DNA of 64,000 nucleotides from Glycomyces terrestris (GTDB lineage Bacteria > Actinomycetota > Actinomycetes > Mycobacteriales > Micromonosporaceae). The DNA is taken from the NCBI RefSeq assembly GCF_003933745.1, contig NZ_RSEB01000002.1, positions 744,001 to 808,000 on the forward strand, in the 5' to 3' direction. Both the position numbers and the translations under genes were made by a program. The notes beneath the pieces are model-generated. The model made no database searches, had not been told where the DNA came from, and saw only the letters and a list, made by a program, of their open reading frames with translations. How positions within the stretch are numbered: the first letter of the stretch is position 1; every line of letters starts with the position of its first letter. Below are positions 16,689-27,055 of this stretch, in pieces.

Positions 16689-18704
16689 ATGACTCTTGAC
16701 CAAATTGTGCCCGATGCTGCCGTCACCGAATCCGACACGGCGCTCGAATCCCCTGAAACCCCCGAAACCACCCCGGCCGACGCCGTCGTGAGCGAGTCCG
16801 CTCCCGCCGCCGAGACCGCCCCCGCCGACGCGGCGGAGGAGTTCACCGTCGAGGTCGACGACGTCGTGGAGCCCCAGGGCCCCGCCTTCGACGAGCTCGG
16901 ACTCCCGGAGAAGATCACCGCCGCGCTGGCCGAGCAGGGCATCGTGACGCCCTTCCCGATCCAGGCCGCGACGATCCCCGACGCGATCGCCGGCCGCGAC
17001 ATCCTCGGCCGCGGCCAGACCGGCTCGGGCAAGACCCTGGCCTTCGGCCTGCCGACGCTGGCGCGCCTCGCCGCCGGCGGCCGCACCAAGGCCAAGCGCC
17101 CGCGCGCGATCATCCTGACCCCGACCCGCGAGCTCGCGATCCAGGTCGCCGAGTCCCTCCAGACCTTCGGCGACGCCGTCGGCATCGAGATGAAGGTCGT
17201 CTGCGGCGGCACGGCGTTCTCGCGCCAGATCGACGCGCTCCGCGCCGGGGTCGACATGCTCGTCGCCACCCCGGGCCGCCTGCGCGACCTGATCCGCCGC
17301 GGCGAGTGCTCGCTCGAGGACGTCGAGCTGGCGATCCTCGACGAGGCCGACCAGATGGCCGACATGGGCTTCCTGCCCGAGGTCGAGGAGCTGTTCGACC
17401 AGCTGCCCGCGGGCGGCCAGCGGATGCTGTTCTCGGCCACGCTGGAGGAGGAGATCGACGTCCTCGTCCGCAAGTACCTGTCGGAGCCCGTCGTCCACTC
17501 GGTCGACCCGCCGGCCGGCTCGGTCACCACCATGACCCACCACCTGCTGCTCATCGGCCCGCGCGACAAGGCCACCATGACGGCCGCCGTCGCCGCCCGC
17601 CCGGGCCTGACGATGGTGTTCGTGCGGACCCAGCTCGCGGTGGACCGCATCGCCGAGGAGCTGCGCGAGGCCGGCGTCAACGCCGAGGGCCTCCACGGCG
17701 GCATGACCCAGGCCGACCGCTCGAAGGTCCTGGAGCGCTTCAAGAACGGGCGCCTCGACGCGCTCGTGTGCACCGACGTGGCCGCCCGCGGCATCCACGT
17801 CGACGGCGTCGACATGGTCCTCCACGTCGACCCGCCGAAGACGCACAAGGACTACCTGCACCGCGCCGGCCGCACCGCGCGCGCCGGGCAGTCGGGCCAC
17901 GTGGCGACCCTGGTGCTGCCGCACCAGAACCGCTCCATGTTCAGCCTCATCGAGCGCGCCGGCGTGGATGCCAAGCGCCACTACGTGAACGACAACTTCG
18001 ACGCCGAGCTCACCGAGCTCATGGGCGCCCGGAACTTCACCGACCTGCGCGCGGTGTCCTCCGAGCACCAGGCGACCCGCAACGACGACGAGGTCAAGCG
18101 CCTCGAGCGCCAGATCGAGCGCCTGAAGGAGGACGCCGAGGGCCTGCGCGCCGAGGCGGCCCGCCTGCGCGAGCAGGCCGAGCGCGAGATCCTCGAGGGC
18201 CCGTCCAAGCGCCGCGACGACCGCGGCCCGCGCCGCGACCGCGAAGGCGGCGGCTACCGGGGCAACCGCGAGGGCGGCGGCCGGGGCGGCTACCGCGGGA
18301 ACCGCGAGGGCGGCGACCGCGGGGGCTACCGCGGCAACCGCGACGGCGGCCGCGGCGGCTACCAGGGCAACCGCGAAGGCGGCGGCTACGGCGACCGCGA
18401 CAACCGGGGCGGCTACGGCGACCGGAACCGCGGCGGCTACGGCGACCGCGACAACCGCGGCTTCCGCGGCGACCGCGAAGGCGGCCGCGGGGGTTACGGC
18501 GGCGGCGAGCGCGGCGGCTACGGCGAGCGCCGCGGCAGCTACGGCGACCGCGACAACCGCGGCGGCGGCTACCGGGGCAACCGCGAGGGCGGCGGTTTCG
18601 GTGAGCGCGGCCGCGGCGGCGACGACCGCCGGGGCGGCTACGGCGACCGGGACCGCGGCGAGCGCCGCGGCTACGGCGACCGCGAGCGCCGCGACCGCTG
18701 GTAA
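16689..18704 (+). CDS. DEAD-box RNA helicase with RGG-type tail
   Basis: This 671-residue ATP-dependent RNA helicase has both RecA-like lobes. Visible are QTGSGKT (Walker A), [18 protein letters not shown] (the DEAD motif), FSAT, and [10 protein letters not shown] (motif VI). An acidic leader of about 60 residues precedes the core. After a short coiled coil (about 455-500), the last 165 residues are glycine/arginine/tyrosine/asparagine repeats of the [10 protein letters not shown] and GGYGDRDNR kind. This is a low-complexity RNA-binding tail that can drive condensation with RNA. The ATG at 16689 follows GGAAGG by 6 bases; the leader is about 130 bases. The likely role is ribosome assembly or mRNA decay in the cold, as for CsdA/DeaD proteins. 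Confidence 0.93.
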   Translation: MTLDQIVPDAAVTESDTALESPETPETTPADAVVSESAPAAETAPADAAEEFTVEVDDVVEPQGPAFDELGLPEKITAALAEQGIVTPFPIQAATIPDAIAGRDILGRGQTGSGKTLAFGLPTLARLAAGGRTKAKRPRAIILTPTRELAIQVAESLQTFGDAVGIEMKVVCGGTAFSRQIDALRAGVDMLVATPGRLRDLIRRGECSLEDVELAILDEADQMADMGFLPEVEELFDQLPAGGQRMLFSATLEEEIDVLVRKYLSEPVVHSVDPPAGSVTTMTHHLLLIGPRDKATMTAAVAARPGLTMVFVRTQLAVDRIAEELREAGVNAEGLHGGMTQADRSKVLERFKNGRLDALVCTDVAARGIHVDGVDMVLHVDPPKTHKDYLHRAGRTARAGQSGHVATLVLPHQNRSMFSLIERAGVDAKRHYVNDNFDAELTELMGARNFTDLRAVSSEHQATRNDDEVKRLERQIERLKEDAEGLRAEAARLREQAEREILEGPSKRRDDRGPRRDREGGGYRGNREGGGRGGYRGNREGGDRGGYRGNRDGGRGGYQGNREGGGYGDRDNRGGYGDRNRGGYGDRDNRGFRGDREGGRGGYGGGERGGYGERRGSYGDRDNRGGGYRGNREGGGFGERGRGGDDRRGGYGDRDRGERRGYGDRERRDRW

Positions 18705-18716
18705 CAGCAGCTGAGC

Positions 18717-18750
18717 GAAGGCCGGCGGGGGAGCACCCCCGCCGGCCTTC
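18717..18750 (+). terminator. Terminator of the helicase gene
   Basis: A perfect 15-bp stem (18717-18731 with 18736-18750, arm GAAGGCCGGCGGGGG) with a 4-base loop lies 12 bases after the stop. Confidence 0.9.
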
Positions 18751-18837
18751 GGCGTTCCGGCGGCGCTGAGGGAGCCGGGATCGGCGGCGGGACAGTACCC
18801 TGGGGCCAGTCGCCGCCCCCGTCCTGAAAGGTCCTGA

Positions 18838-20694
18838 ATGGACGCCGCCCCGCGCTCGGCCGCCGCTCTCGGCATCGACTTCGGCACTCACAACACCGTC
18901 GCCGCGGTCCTGCGCGGCGACGGGCGGCGGCACCAGATCCTCTTCGACGGTCACCCCCTCCTGCCGTCAGGGATATACCTCGATCACGATGGTTCACTGC
19001 TCGTCGGCCGCGACGCCGCGAGGGAGGCCCGCCGCCACCCGCACCGCTACGAGCGCAACCCGAAGCTCCGCCTCGACTCGCCCTCGCTCCTCTTGGGCGA
19101 CAGGGAGGTCCCGATCGGCGAGGCGGTCGGGGCCGTCATGCGCCGGGTCCTGTCGGAGTGCGCGGCGGTGGCCGGTCCTCCGCGCACGGTCCAGATCACC
19201 GTCCCGGCGTCCTGGGGTCCGGCGCGCCGCCACGTCGTGAGCGACGCGGCGGTCGCGGCCGGCGCGCCGGTCCCGGTCCTGCTGCCCGAGCCGGTCGCGG
19301 CGGCCCGCTACTTCGCCGAGGTCCTCGGCCACCGGGTCGAGCCGGGCCGGGCGGTCGTCGTGTACGACCTCGGCGCGGGCACGTTCGACGCCAGCGCGGT
19401 CGCCGCGACGCCGGGCGGCTTCGAGGTCCTCGCGGTGGACGGCTCGGACCGGGTCGGCGGCAGCTACCTCGACCAGGCCCTGGTCGACTACCTCGGCGGC
19501 CGCTTCGCGAGGACCGAGGAGCGGGCGGCGGCCTGGCGGCGGCTGCTCGACCCCGACGCCGGGAGCGAGACGCTCCGGGCCCGCTTCGCGCTGTACGACG
19601 AGGTGCGGGAGGCGAAGGAGCGGCTGTCGCGTCGCTCGACCACCGAGGTCCTGGTGCCGGGCTTCGCCGCCGAGGAGCTGCTCACGCGCGCCGAGCTCGA
19701 ACTGCTGGCCCGGCCGCTCCTGGCGCAGACCGTCGCGATCACCAAGGCCGTGATGCGCGAGGCGAACCTCGCGCCCGAGCAGGTCGCGGGCGTGTTCATG
19801 GTCGGCGGCGCGAGCCGGATGCCCTTGGCGGCCACCATGATCCACCAGGAGCTGGGGATCGCCCCGACCATGATCGAACAGCCCGAGCTGGTGGTGGGCG
19901 AAGGGGCCGTGGCGGTCGCGGACCGGCCGGTCACGCCCGCCGCCCCGCTGCCGCCTCCGGCGTCCACGCCGACGGCGGTCATGCCCGCGGCGTACACCCC
20001 GGCATCGGTCCCGGCGGCCGTGCCGACAGCGGGGCCGTCCGGTCCGCCGACCGCTGTGATCCCGCCTGCGCCCCATCCGGTTCCACCGGCCGCGATCGTC
20101 GACGCGCCGCGGTCCGCGCGCCGGCCCGCGAGTGTGCCGGTGCTCGTCGTCGCCGTCGCGATCCTGCTCGTCATCGCCTCGGGTGCGATCATCGCCGAGC
20201 TCCGCGACCGGGGCGGCGCGGCCGCCGACGACGACCTGGCGACGACCGGGGACGCCGGCGAGGCGACGTCGAGCGCGCCCGAGACCCAGGAGTCGAGCAG
20301 CGACCCGGGCGGTTCGGACGCCGGGTCCCCTTCGGCCGCCGCCGATCCGGTGTTCGGCACCGTCTACTGGGACTGCCCGCAGACCCGGGAGTACTGCCGG
20401 GACCAGGGCGGGCGGCCCGGCATCCGCGGCGACGCGGACGACCCGTCCTCGGCGGTCGGCTACGCCGACGTGGGCGCCGTCTTCACGCTCGTGTGCTTCA
20501 CGACCGCCGACCTGATCACGCCGCGCGGCGACGAGGGCGAGGAGGGCTACTGGGACTACCACCCGGGCAAGGACGCCTCGGACGTCATGGTCGAGGTCGA
20601 CCTCGGCGGCGGCGAGACCGGGTTCATCCCGTTCGTGTGGCTGGTGATCGACCCGGCCGACCCGAACTCACTGGGCGGCCTGGCCGAGTGCTGA
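18838..20694 (+). CDS. Membrane-anchored Hsp70-like ATPase
   Basis: The 618-residue protein begins with an actin-like/Hsp70 nucleotide-binding domain (about residues 10-360). GIDFGTHNT is the phosphate-1 loop, VVYDLGAGTFDAS the phosphate-2 loop, and MVGGASRMP the adenosine motif. There is no normal peptide-binding domain. Instead a proline/alanine-rich linker leads to one membrane helix (about 432-455) and an extracellular domain of about 160 residues with paired cysteines (DCPQTREYC). ATPase is thus inside and a small folded domain outside, so it may pass a signal across the membrane or be a scaffold. Similar hybrids occur in actinomycetes with unknown roles. GAAAGG lies 8 bases before the ATG. 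Confidence 0.82.
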   Translation: MDAAPRSAAALGIDFGTHNTVAAVLRGDGRRHQILFDGHPLLPSGIYLDHDGSLLVGRDAAREARRHPHRYERNPKLRLDSPSLLLGDREVPIGEAVGAVMRRVLSECAAVAGPPRTVQITVPASWGPARRHVVSDAAVAAGAPVPVLLPEPVAAARYFAEVLGHRVEPGRAVVVYDLGAGTFDASAVAATPGGFEVLAVDGSDRVGGSYLDQALVDYLGGRFARTEERAAAWRRLLDPDAGSETLRARFALYDEVREAKERLSRRSTTEVLVPGFAAEELLTRAELELLARPLLAQTVAITKAVMREANLAPEQVAGVFMVGGASRMPLAATMIHQELGIAPTMIEQPELVVGEGAVAVADRPVTPAAPLPPPASTPTAVMPAAYTPASVPAAVPTAGPSGPPTAVIPPAPHPVPPAAIVDAPRSARRPASVPVLVVAVAILLVIASGAIIAELRDRGGAAADDDLATTGDAGEATSSAPETQESSSDPGGSDAGSPSAAADPVFGTVYWDCPQTREYCRDQGGRPGIRGDADDPSSAVGYADVGAVFTLVCFTTADLITPRGDEGEEGYWDYHPGKDASDVMVEVDLGGGETGFIPFVWLVIDPADPNSLGGLAEC

Positions 20695-20698
20695 CCCG

Positions 20699-20743
20699 GT
20701 CCGGGCGGGCGGCCTCGGCGCCCCCGGCGCCGCCCGCCCGGAC
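20699..20743. terminator. Bidirectional terminator hairpin
   Basis: A perfect 15-bp stem (20699-20713 with 20729-20743, arm GTCCGGGCGGGCGGC) fills the gap between the convergent Hsp70-like and DoxX genes. Confidence 0.88.
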
Positions 20744-20746
20744 GTC

Positions 20747-21190
20747 TCAGGCCGCGGCGGGCGCCGGCTCGGCGGCCTGCGGCGCCCCCTTCTTGTTGAG
20801 CCACAGGTTGTCGAGCGCGAGCAGCCCGCCGCCGGAGAATCCGATGGCGATCGAGGCGGCGGCGAGGACGAGCACGTACTCGTAGCCGCCGTCCCTGGAG
20901 AAGAACCCGCCGTCGAGGTGGACGAAGTACATCGCCCCGAGCATCACGCCGGCGAGCGCGAGCCCCACCAGGGGTAGGAGCGCTCCCACAATGAGCAGCG
21001 CGCCGCCCACGAGTTCCGAGAACACCGTGAAGTACGCCGACAGCGTGGGTGCCGGGATGCCCATGCTCTCGAAGCCCTGCGCGGTCGCGTCGAGCCCGCC
21101 GGTCCACTTCTGCCAGCCGTGCGCGATGAAGACGACGCCGAGCACCACCCGGCCGATCAGCAGCCCGACGGGTTGGAGTCTTGCGATCAT
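20747..21190 (-). CDS. DoxX family membrane protein
   Basis: The 147-residue protein has four membrane segments and the DoxX-type opening GRVVLGVVFIAHGWQKW. DoxX proteins are small membrane proteins linked in mycobacteria to a membrane-bound oxidoreductase complex with superoxide dismutase and a thiol oxidoreductase; elsewhere their role is open. I prefer the ATG at 21190 because a G-rich site (GGGGGC) lies just upstream; a start at 21223 would add 11 residues. The upstream TetR gene is on the same strand, 133 bases away, and could be its regulator. Confidence 0.85.
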   Translation of the reverse strand: MIARLQPVGLLIGRVVLGVVFIAHGWQKWTGGLDATAQGFESMGIPAPTLSAYFTVFSELVGGALLIVGALLPLVGLALAGVMLGAMYFVHLDGGFFSRDGGYEYVLVLAAASIAIGFSGGGLLALDNLWLNKKGAPQAAEPAPAAA

Positions 21191-21323
21191 ATTGCCCCCT
21201 GTTCGATAGGCGTAGTTGAGCATTCAACTAACCCTCGACCCTACCAGGATGCATCGACCAATGTAAATATGCGTGGCTTGCGGGATCTGGCGCGGTTTGC
21301 GCGCGCGACCGCCGGCCGGCCGC

Positions 21324-21896
21324 TCAGTGGCGGCGGACCGCCTCCTCGACCAGCTTGAGGATGCGGGTGATGTCGAGGTCGTCGCGTCCCGTCGCCAGGT
21401 ACCGCACCAGTCCGTCGTACATGAGCTGGAGGAAGCCCCCGAGCACGTCGATGTCGATGTCGGTGCGCAGCACCCCGATCTCGCGCTGGTGCTCCAGCCG
21501 CTCCCGGCTCGCCTCGGCGATCGCCTCCCGGCGCCGCCCCCACGCCTCCGCGAACTCCGGGTCGGTGCGCAGCCGCCGCGCCACCTCGAGCTGCGTGCCG
21601 AGCCAGCCCGAGATCTCCGGCTTGTCGGCCCCGGCCGTCAGGTCCTGCATGACGCCGACCAGGCCCCGCTCGGCCACCGTCGCCGCCATCTCGGCCGCGT
21701 CCACCGACGCCACCGCCAGGAACAGCGCGTCCTTGTCCCTGAAGTGGTGGAAGATCGCCCCGCGCGAGAGCCCGGTCGCCTCCTCGAGCCGCCGCACCGT
21801 CGCGCCCTCGTACCCGAACTTGGCGAAGCACGAGCGGGCGCCGTCCAGGATCTGCTGGCGGCGCGAGTCGAGGTGTTCTTGGCTGACGCGAGGCAC
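21324..21896 (-). CDS. TetR-family transcriptional regulator
   Basis: The 190-residue protein has an N-terminal TetR helix-turn-helix (about residues 13-58, with EEATGLSRGAIFHHFRDKDAL) and an all-helical ligand domain. The opening MPRVSQEHLDSRRQQILDGA is like that of aconitase-linked AcnR-type regulators of actinomycetes. The real targets are not visible, because no aconitase gene lies in this window. The GTG start is immediately preceded by a 12-bp palindrome that may be its own operator. The DoxX gene downstream on the same strand is the nearest possible target. Confidence 0.88.
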   Translation of the reverse strand: MPRVSQEHLDSRRQQILDGARSCFAKFGYEGATVRRLEEATGLSRGAIFHHFRDKDALFLAVASVDAAEMAATVAERGLVGVMQDLTAGADKPEISGWLGTQLEVARRLRTDPEFAEAWGRRREAIAEASRERLEHQREIGVLRTDIDIDVLGGFLQLMYDGLVRYLATGRDDLDITRILKLVEEAVRRH

Positions 21897-21898
21897 CC

Positions 21899-21910
21899 GG
21901 CAATCTTGCC
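21899..21910. promoter_or_regulatory. Palindrome at the TetR gene start
   Basis: GGCAATCTTGCC (arms GGCAA/TTGCC) lies 3 bases ahead of the TetR GTG. On the minus strand it overlaps an AAGATT hexamer placed like a leaderless -10. It is a candidate autorepression site, shorter than most TetR operators. Confidence 0.35.
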
Positions 21911-21954
21911 ACCTGCGCTTGGCCCCGGGCCATCGAGTCGCCTACCGTTGACCC

Positions 21955-21990
21955 ATGGACAGGCGCGGAAGGCGGGGGAGCGGCGCGTGA
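21955..21990 (+). CDS. Possible 11-residue upstream ORF before the DUF3046 gene
   Basis: The peptide MDRRGRRGSGA starts at an ATG exactly 6 bases after TACCGT (21943-21948), the leaderless spacing seen elsewhere in the window. Its TGA overlaps the GTG of the next gene (GTGA). It may couple translation of DUF3046 or may simply be chance; arginine and glycine codons are common in such DNA. Confidence 0.3.
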   Translation: MDRRGRRGSGA

Positions 21991-22190
21991 AGATCAGCGA
22001 TTTCTGGGACCGGATGGACGAGACCTTCGGCGCCGGCTACGCCAGGTCGGTCGCGGCCGACCACACCCTGGGGCAGCTCGGCGGCCGGACCATCGACCAG
22101 GCCCTCGCCGACGGCGAGAACGCCAAGGCCGTCTGGATGGCGGTCTGCCGGGCCTGGCCCGAGCGGGTCCCGGCCCGGCTGGTGCGCTGA
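21987..22190 (+). CDS. DUF3046 family protein
   Basis: The 67-residue protein begins KISDFWDRMDETFGAGYA and contains LGGRTIDQALADGENAKAVW, the pattern of DUF3046. This family is found almost only in Actinobacteria and nearly always just upstream of recA, as here. The function is unknown; the fixed position suggests a link to recombination or to expression of recA. GTG at 21987 has GGGGGAG 6 bases upstream. The gene is 87 bases from the recA start and has its own possible promoter, so it need not be damage-controlled. Confidence 0.88.
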   Translation: MKISDFWDRMDETFGAGYARSVAADHTLGQLGGRTIDQALADGENAKAVWMAVCRAWPERVPARLVR

Positions 22191-22247
22191 CCGGCGGTTC
22201 CCTCGTGTTGCGAGTTGCGCCGTGTTCGAACAAGCCGTTGGCCTACC

Positions 22248-22270
22248 TTGTCGGGGGGTGCGGCTACCGT
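22248..22270 (+). promoter_or_regulatory. PafBC-type (RecA-NDp) promoter of recA
   Basis: TTGTCGGGG (22248-22256), 8 bases, then TACCGT (22265-22270) matches the known actinobacterial LexA-independent DNA-damage promoter TTGTCRGTG-N8-TAnnnT at 8 of 9 positions in the first block and fully in the -10. PafBC is the activator in mycobacteria. No LexA box of the CGAAC-N4-GTTCG kind was found near recA. Confidence 0.78.
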
Positions 22271-22277
22271 ATTCGAC

Positions 22278-23343
<1,066 letters not shown>

Positions 23344-23369
<26 letters not shown>

Positions 23370-23880
23370 GCCGAACGACCCGGAAGCGGCCCGGCAGTAC
23401 TGTCTCCAACTGCTGTCGGGCCGGCCCCGGACCCGCACCGAACTCGGGGACTCGATGCGCCGCAAGGGCTTCGAGGAAGACGTCGTGTCCGAGATCCTCG
23501 AGCGCTACTCCGAGGTCGGCCTCATCGACGACGCGGTCTTCGCCCGCGCCTGGGTCGAGTCCCGCCACCGCTCCCGCGGCCTCTCGAAGCGGTCCCTCGC
23601 GGGGGAGCTGCGCCGCAAGGGCGTCGACCCCGAGATGGTCGACGCCGCCATCGAGCAGGTCAGCGACGACGACGAACGCGAAGCGGCCCTCGAACTCGCC
23701 CGCCGCCGCTACCGCTCCCTCGCCGGCCAGCCCGACGACGCGGTCCTCCGCAAGCTCGTCGGCATGCTCGCCCGCAAGGGCTACGGCTCCGGCATCGCCA
23801 TCCCCGTCGTCAAGCAGGTCCTGGCGGAGGCCGAGAGCGACGCCGCCGAACTCCTCGACGAGGACGCCCACTTCGAGTGA
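23344..23880 (+). CDS. recX: Regulatory protein RecX
   Basis: The 178-residue helical-repeat protein binds RecA filaments and limits RecA activity. Typical blocks are [40 protein letters not shown] and a run of three-helix repeats to the end. The start is a TTG at 23344 inside recA, because the first ATG (23455) would remove conserved residues. The 26-base overlap couples it to recA translation, which fits its role as a feedback partner. Length and order are normal for the family. Confidence 0.92.
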
Positions 23881-24061
23881 CGACAAACCTCGCTCTGGGG
23901 TATGACACGGGTCGAGCAGGCGGGGCGGCGGGGTCGGGGTGTTCCATCATCCGGAATGCGGCAGGTCGGTAAGGAGCCGTTAACGCGATCGACATACCAT
24001 TGCCGCGACGACGCAGCGCCGCGCCCGGTCCTCCGTTGCTCCTTACCTTTGCGAGGTATCC

Positions 24062-25660
24062 ATGACCGAACCGAAACCCGTCGTGGTCATTGCCGACCCA
24101 CTCGCGCCCGCTGCGATCGAGGTCCTCTCCGGCGACTTCGACGTCCGGGAGATCGACGGTACGAACGTGGACTCCCTCCACGCCGCGCTGGTCGAGGCCG
24201 ACGCCGTGATCGTCCGCTCCGCCACCACCATCGACGCCGCCGCGCTCGAGCACGCGCCCAAGCTCAAGGTCGTCGCCCGCGCGGGCGTGGGCCTCGACAA
24301 CGTCGACCTGCCCGCCGCCACCGAGCGCGGCGTCATGGTCGTCAACGCGCCCACCTCGAACATCGTCTCCGCCGCCGAGCAGGCCATCACGCTGCTGCTC
24401 GCCAGCGCCCGCCACATCGCGCGCGCCGACGCGTCGCTGCGCGCCGGCCGGTGGGACCGCAAGAAGTTCACCGGCGTCGAGATCCAGGGCAAGACCCTCG
24501 GCGTGATCGGCTTCGGCAAGATCGGGCAGCTCGTCACCACCCGCATGCAGTCCTTCGACATGGACGTCGTCGCCTACGACCCGTACGCCCAGCCCGCGCT
24601 CGCCGCGAAGCTCGGCGTGCGCCTGGTCGACCTCGACACGCTCCTGTCGGTCGCCGACTTCATCACCATCCACCTCCCGAAGACCCCCGAGACCGTCGGG
24701 ATCATCGGCGAGGACGCCCTGAACAAGGTCAAGCCCGGCGTGCGGATCGTCAACGCCGCCCGCGGCGGCCTCATCGACGAGGACGCGCTGTACACGGCCC
24801 TCCAGGACGGCCGCGTCGCCGCCGCCGGCCTCGACGTGTTCGTCAAGGAGCCGTGCACCGACTCGCCGCTGTTCGGGCTCGACAACGTCGTCGCCGCCCC
24901 GCATCTGGGCGCCTCCACCCGCGAGGCCCAGGACAACGCCGGGCTCGCGGTCGCCAAGAGCGTCAAGCTCGCCCTCTCCGGCGAGTTCGTCCCGGACGCC
25001 GCGAACGTGCAGGCCGGCGGGGTCGTCAACGAGGAGGTCCGGCCGCTGCTGCCGCTCGCGGAGCGCCTGGGCCGCACCTTCAACGCGCTGGCCGGCTCGG
25101 CCGTGCAGTCGGTGACCGTCGAGGTCCGCGGCGACGTCGTCGCGCACGACGTGTCGGTGCTCCAGCTCGCGGCCTCCAAGGGCCTGTTCGTGGACGTGGC
25201 CGACTCGGTCACGTACGTGAACGCGCCGCTCGTGGCCGAGCAGCGCGGCGTCGAGGTCGGGCTGTACACCTCGCAGGAGTCGCCGGAGTACCAGACGCTC
25301 CTGACGCTGCGCGGCGCCATGGTCGACGGCCGGGGCCTGACGGTCTCGGGCACGATCAGCCCCGGCCCGCACGGCGGCCCGCGGCTGACCGACATCGACG
25401 GGTTCGAGCTCGACATCGACCTGGACGGGTCGCTGCTGTTCCTGCGCTACACCGACCGGCCCGGCGTCGTCGGCCTCATCGGCGGCGCGATCGGCGACCT
25501 GAACATCAACATCGCCGCGATGCAGGTGGCCCGCAAGGCCGCCGGCGGCGAGGCCGTCATGGCGATGGCCCTCGACGCGCCGGTGCCCGCCGAGGTGCTC
25601 GGCCGCGTCAAGGACTCCGTCGGCGCGACCGGCGCGAAGGCCGTGACCCTGAAGGACTGA
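24062..25660 (+). CDS. serA: D-3-phosphoglycerate dehydrogenase
   Basis: The 532-residue enzyme oxidises 3-phosphoglycerate with NAD+, the first step of serine synthesis. It is the long actinobacterial type. The NAD-binding loop is [11 protein letters not shown] (about 147-157), with the catalytic block [13 protein letters not shown] and active histidine in PHLGAS. An ASB intervening domain (about 320-450) follows, then a C-terminal ACT domain (about 455-532, [20 protein letters not shown]) that binds serine for feedback. The ATG has GCGAGG 6 bases ahead. The 181 bases before it hold no clear structure. leuB follows in the same direction after a strong hairpin. Confidence 0.97.
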   Translation: MTEPKPVVVIADPLAPAAIEVLSGDFDVREIDGTNVDSLHAALVEADAVIVRSATTIDAAALEHAPKLKVVARAGVGLDNVDLPAATERGVMVVNAPTSNIVSAAEQAITLLLASARHIARADASLRAGRWDRKKFTGVEIQGKTLGVIGFGKIGQLVTTRMQSFDMDVVAYDPYAQPALAAKLGVRLVDLDTLLSVADFITIHLPKTPETVGIIGEDALNKVKPGVRIVNAARGGLIDEDALYTALQDGRVAAAGLDVFVKEPCTDSPLFGLDNVVAAPHLGASTREAQDNAGLAVAKSVKLALSGEFVPDAANVQAGGVVNEEVRPLLPLAERLGRTFNALAGSAVQSVTVEVRGDVVAHDVSVLQLAASKGLFVDVADSVTYVNAPLVAEQRGVEVGLYTSQESPEYQTLLTLRGAMVDGRGLTVSGTISPGPHGGPRLTDIDGFELDIDLDGSLLFLRYTDRPGVVGLIGGAIGDLNINIAAMQVARKAAGGEAVMAMALDAPVPAEVLGRVKDSVGATGAKAVTLKD

Positions 25661-25720
25661 TCCGGGCCTCCGGAACGGAGGTCGCCAGGACCGGTTCCAT
25701 CTGCTGAGAGTCATTCGTCG

Positions 25721-25766
25721 GAATGCGGGACGGGTGCGTTATGGTGAACGCACCCGCCCCGCATTC
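25721..25766 (+). terminator. Long hairpin between serA and leuB
   Basis: A 20-bp stem (25721-25740 with 25747-25766, 19 of 20 paired) with the 6-base loop ATGGTG lies 60 bases after serA and 72 bases before leuB. There is no T-run. It may be a serA terminator, or an attenuator or regulatory structure in the leuB leader. Confidence 0.6.
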
Positions 25767-25838
25767 CCCGTTACCGGCCCGAAACCGGCAGCGGGTCCGA
25801 GTGCGCGGAGCAGCGAGGAACGACACCAGAGAGGCACC

Positions 25839-26876
25839 ATGAGCAGGATCGCGGTCATCCCGGGCGACGGGATCGGGCAAGAGGTCATCGCCGAGGCGCA
25901 GAAGGTGCTCGCCGTGGCCCTGCCCGGCTACGAGTCGACCGAGTACGACCTCGGCGCGCGCCTGTACAACCGCACCGGCGAGATCCTCCCCGACACCGTC
26001 ATGTCCGAACTGGACGAGCACGACGCGATCCTCCTGGGCGCCATCGGCGACCCGACCGTGCCGCCGGGCGTCCTCGAGCGCGGCCTGCTGCTGCGCCTGC
26101 GGTTCGAGTTCGACCAGTACGTGAACCTGCGGCCCAGCCGCCTCTACCCGGGCGCGTCCTCGCCGCTGGCCGACGTCAAGCCCGGCGACATCGACTTCGT
26201 GGTCGTCCGCGAGGGCACCGAGGGCCTGTACACCGGCGCCGGCGGCAACCTCCACACCGGCTCCCCGGCCGAGATCGCCACCGAGGAGTCCCTGAACACC
26301 CGCTACGGCACCGAGCGCGTCATCCGCGACGCGTTCGAGCGCGCCCGCCGCCGCCGCGGCCACCTCACGCTCGTCCACAAGACGAACGTGCTCGTGCACG
26401 CCGGCGGCCTGTGGAAGCGCACCTTCGACGACGTCGCCGCCGAGTACCAGGACGTCACCACCGAGTACCAGCACGTCGACGCGGCCGCGATGTTCCTCGT
26501 GAACCGCCCCCACACGTTCGACGTCATCGTGACCGACAACCTGTTCGGCGACATCCTCACCGACATCGCCGCGGCCGTCACCGGCGGCATCGGCCTGGCC
26601 GCGACCGGTTCGATCAACCCCGACCACACGCACCCGTCGACGTTCGAGCCCGTGCACGGCTCGGCGCCCGACATCGCCGGACAGGGCATCGCCGACCCGG
26701 TCGCCGCGATCTCCTCGACCGCGCTCCTGCTGGAGCACCTCGGCCGCGCCGACGCGGCCGCCGCGGTGAACGCCGCCGTGGAGCGCGAGCTCGCGTCCCG
26801 CGACAGCGGGACCGCGATCCGCACCGCCGAGGTAGGCGACCGAGTAGCCGCCGACGTCGCCGGACAGCTCAGCTAG
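25839..26876 (+). CDS. leuB: 3-isopropylmalate dehydrogenase
   Basis: The 345-residue NAD-dependent enzyme oxidises and decarboxylates 3-isopropylmalate in leucine synthesis. Visible are the opening [13 protein letters not shown], substrate arginines in [19 protein letters not shown], the metal-binding [14 protein letters not shown], and the NAD motif [18 protein letters not shown]. This is the actinobacterial clade, which is close to tartrate and isocitrate dehydrogenases, but the neighbours ilvE and serA support LeuB. ATG 25839 follows AGAGAGG by 4 bases; a longer reading from 25734 would begin inside the hairpin. A T-tailed terminator follows. Confidence 0.95.
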   Translation: MSRIAVIPGDGIGQEVIAEAQKVLAVALPGYESTEYDLGARLYNRTGEILPDTVMSELDEHDAILLGAIGDPTVPPGVLERGLLLRLRFEFDQYVNLRPSRLYPGASSPLADVKPGDIDFVVVREGTEGLYTGAGGNLHTGSPAEIATEESLNTRYGTERVIRDAFERARRRRGHLTLVHKTNVLVHAGGLWKRTFDDVAAEYQDVTTEYQHVDAAAMFLVNRPHTFDVIVTDNLFGDILTDIAAAVTGGIGLAATGSINPDHTHPSTFEPVHGSAPDIAGQGIADPVAAISSTALLLEHLGRADAAAAVNAAVERELASRDSGTAIRTAEVGDRVAADVAGQLS

Positions 26877-26895
26877 ACCCAAGCCACAGCTTCAG

Positions 26896-26940
26896 CGCCC
26901 GGCGGGCCCGCGCTCAACAAGCGCCTCGCCGGGCGTTTTT
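26896..26940 (+). terminator. Intrinsic terminator of leuB
   Basis: CGCCCGGCG (26896-26904) pairs with CGCCGGGCG (26927-26935), and an inner GCGC-rich stem adds to it. TTTTT follows at once. Confidence 0.93.
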
Positions 26941-27055
26941 CCATGTCATCCACCTGTTCCGAGCCTGCCGCCCGACCACCTGAACGAGCGGTAAGTTAGG
27001 CATCAGGACCAGTAACGCCAAGCACACACGACCTTGTGAATCCGAAGGACAGATC

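Noticed and set aside
22222..22231. TGTTCGAACA palindrome upstream of recA as a LexA box
   Set aside because: The actinobacterial LexA box needs GAAC and GTTC separated by 4 bases. Here the half sites abut in the reverse order, and the nearest CGAAC-N4 continuation does not give GTTCG.
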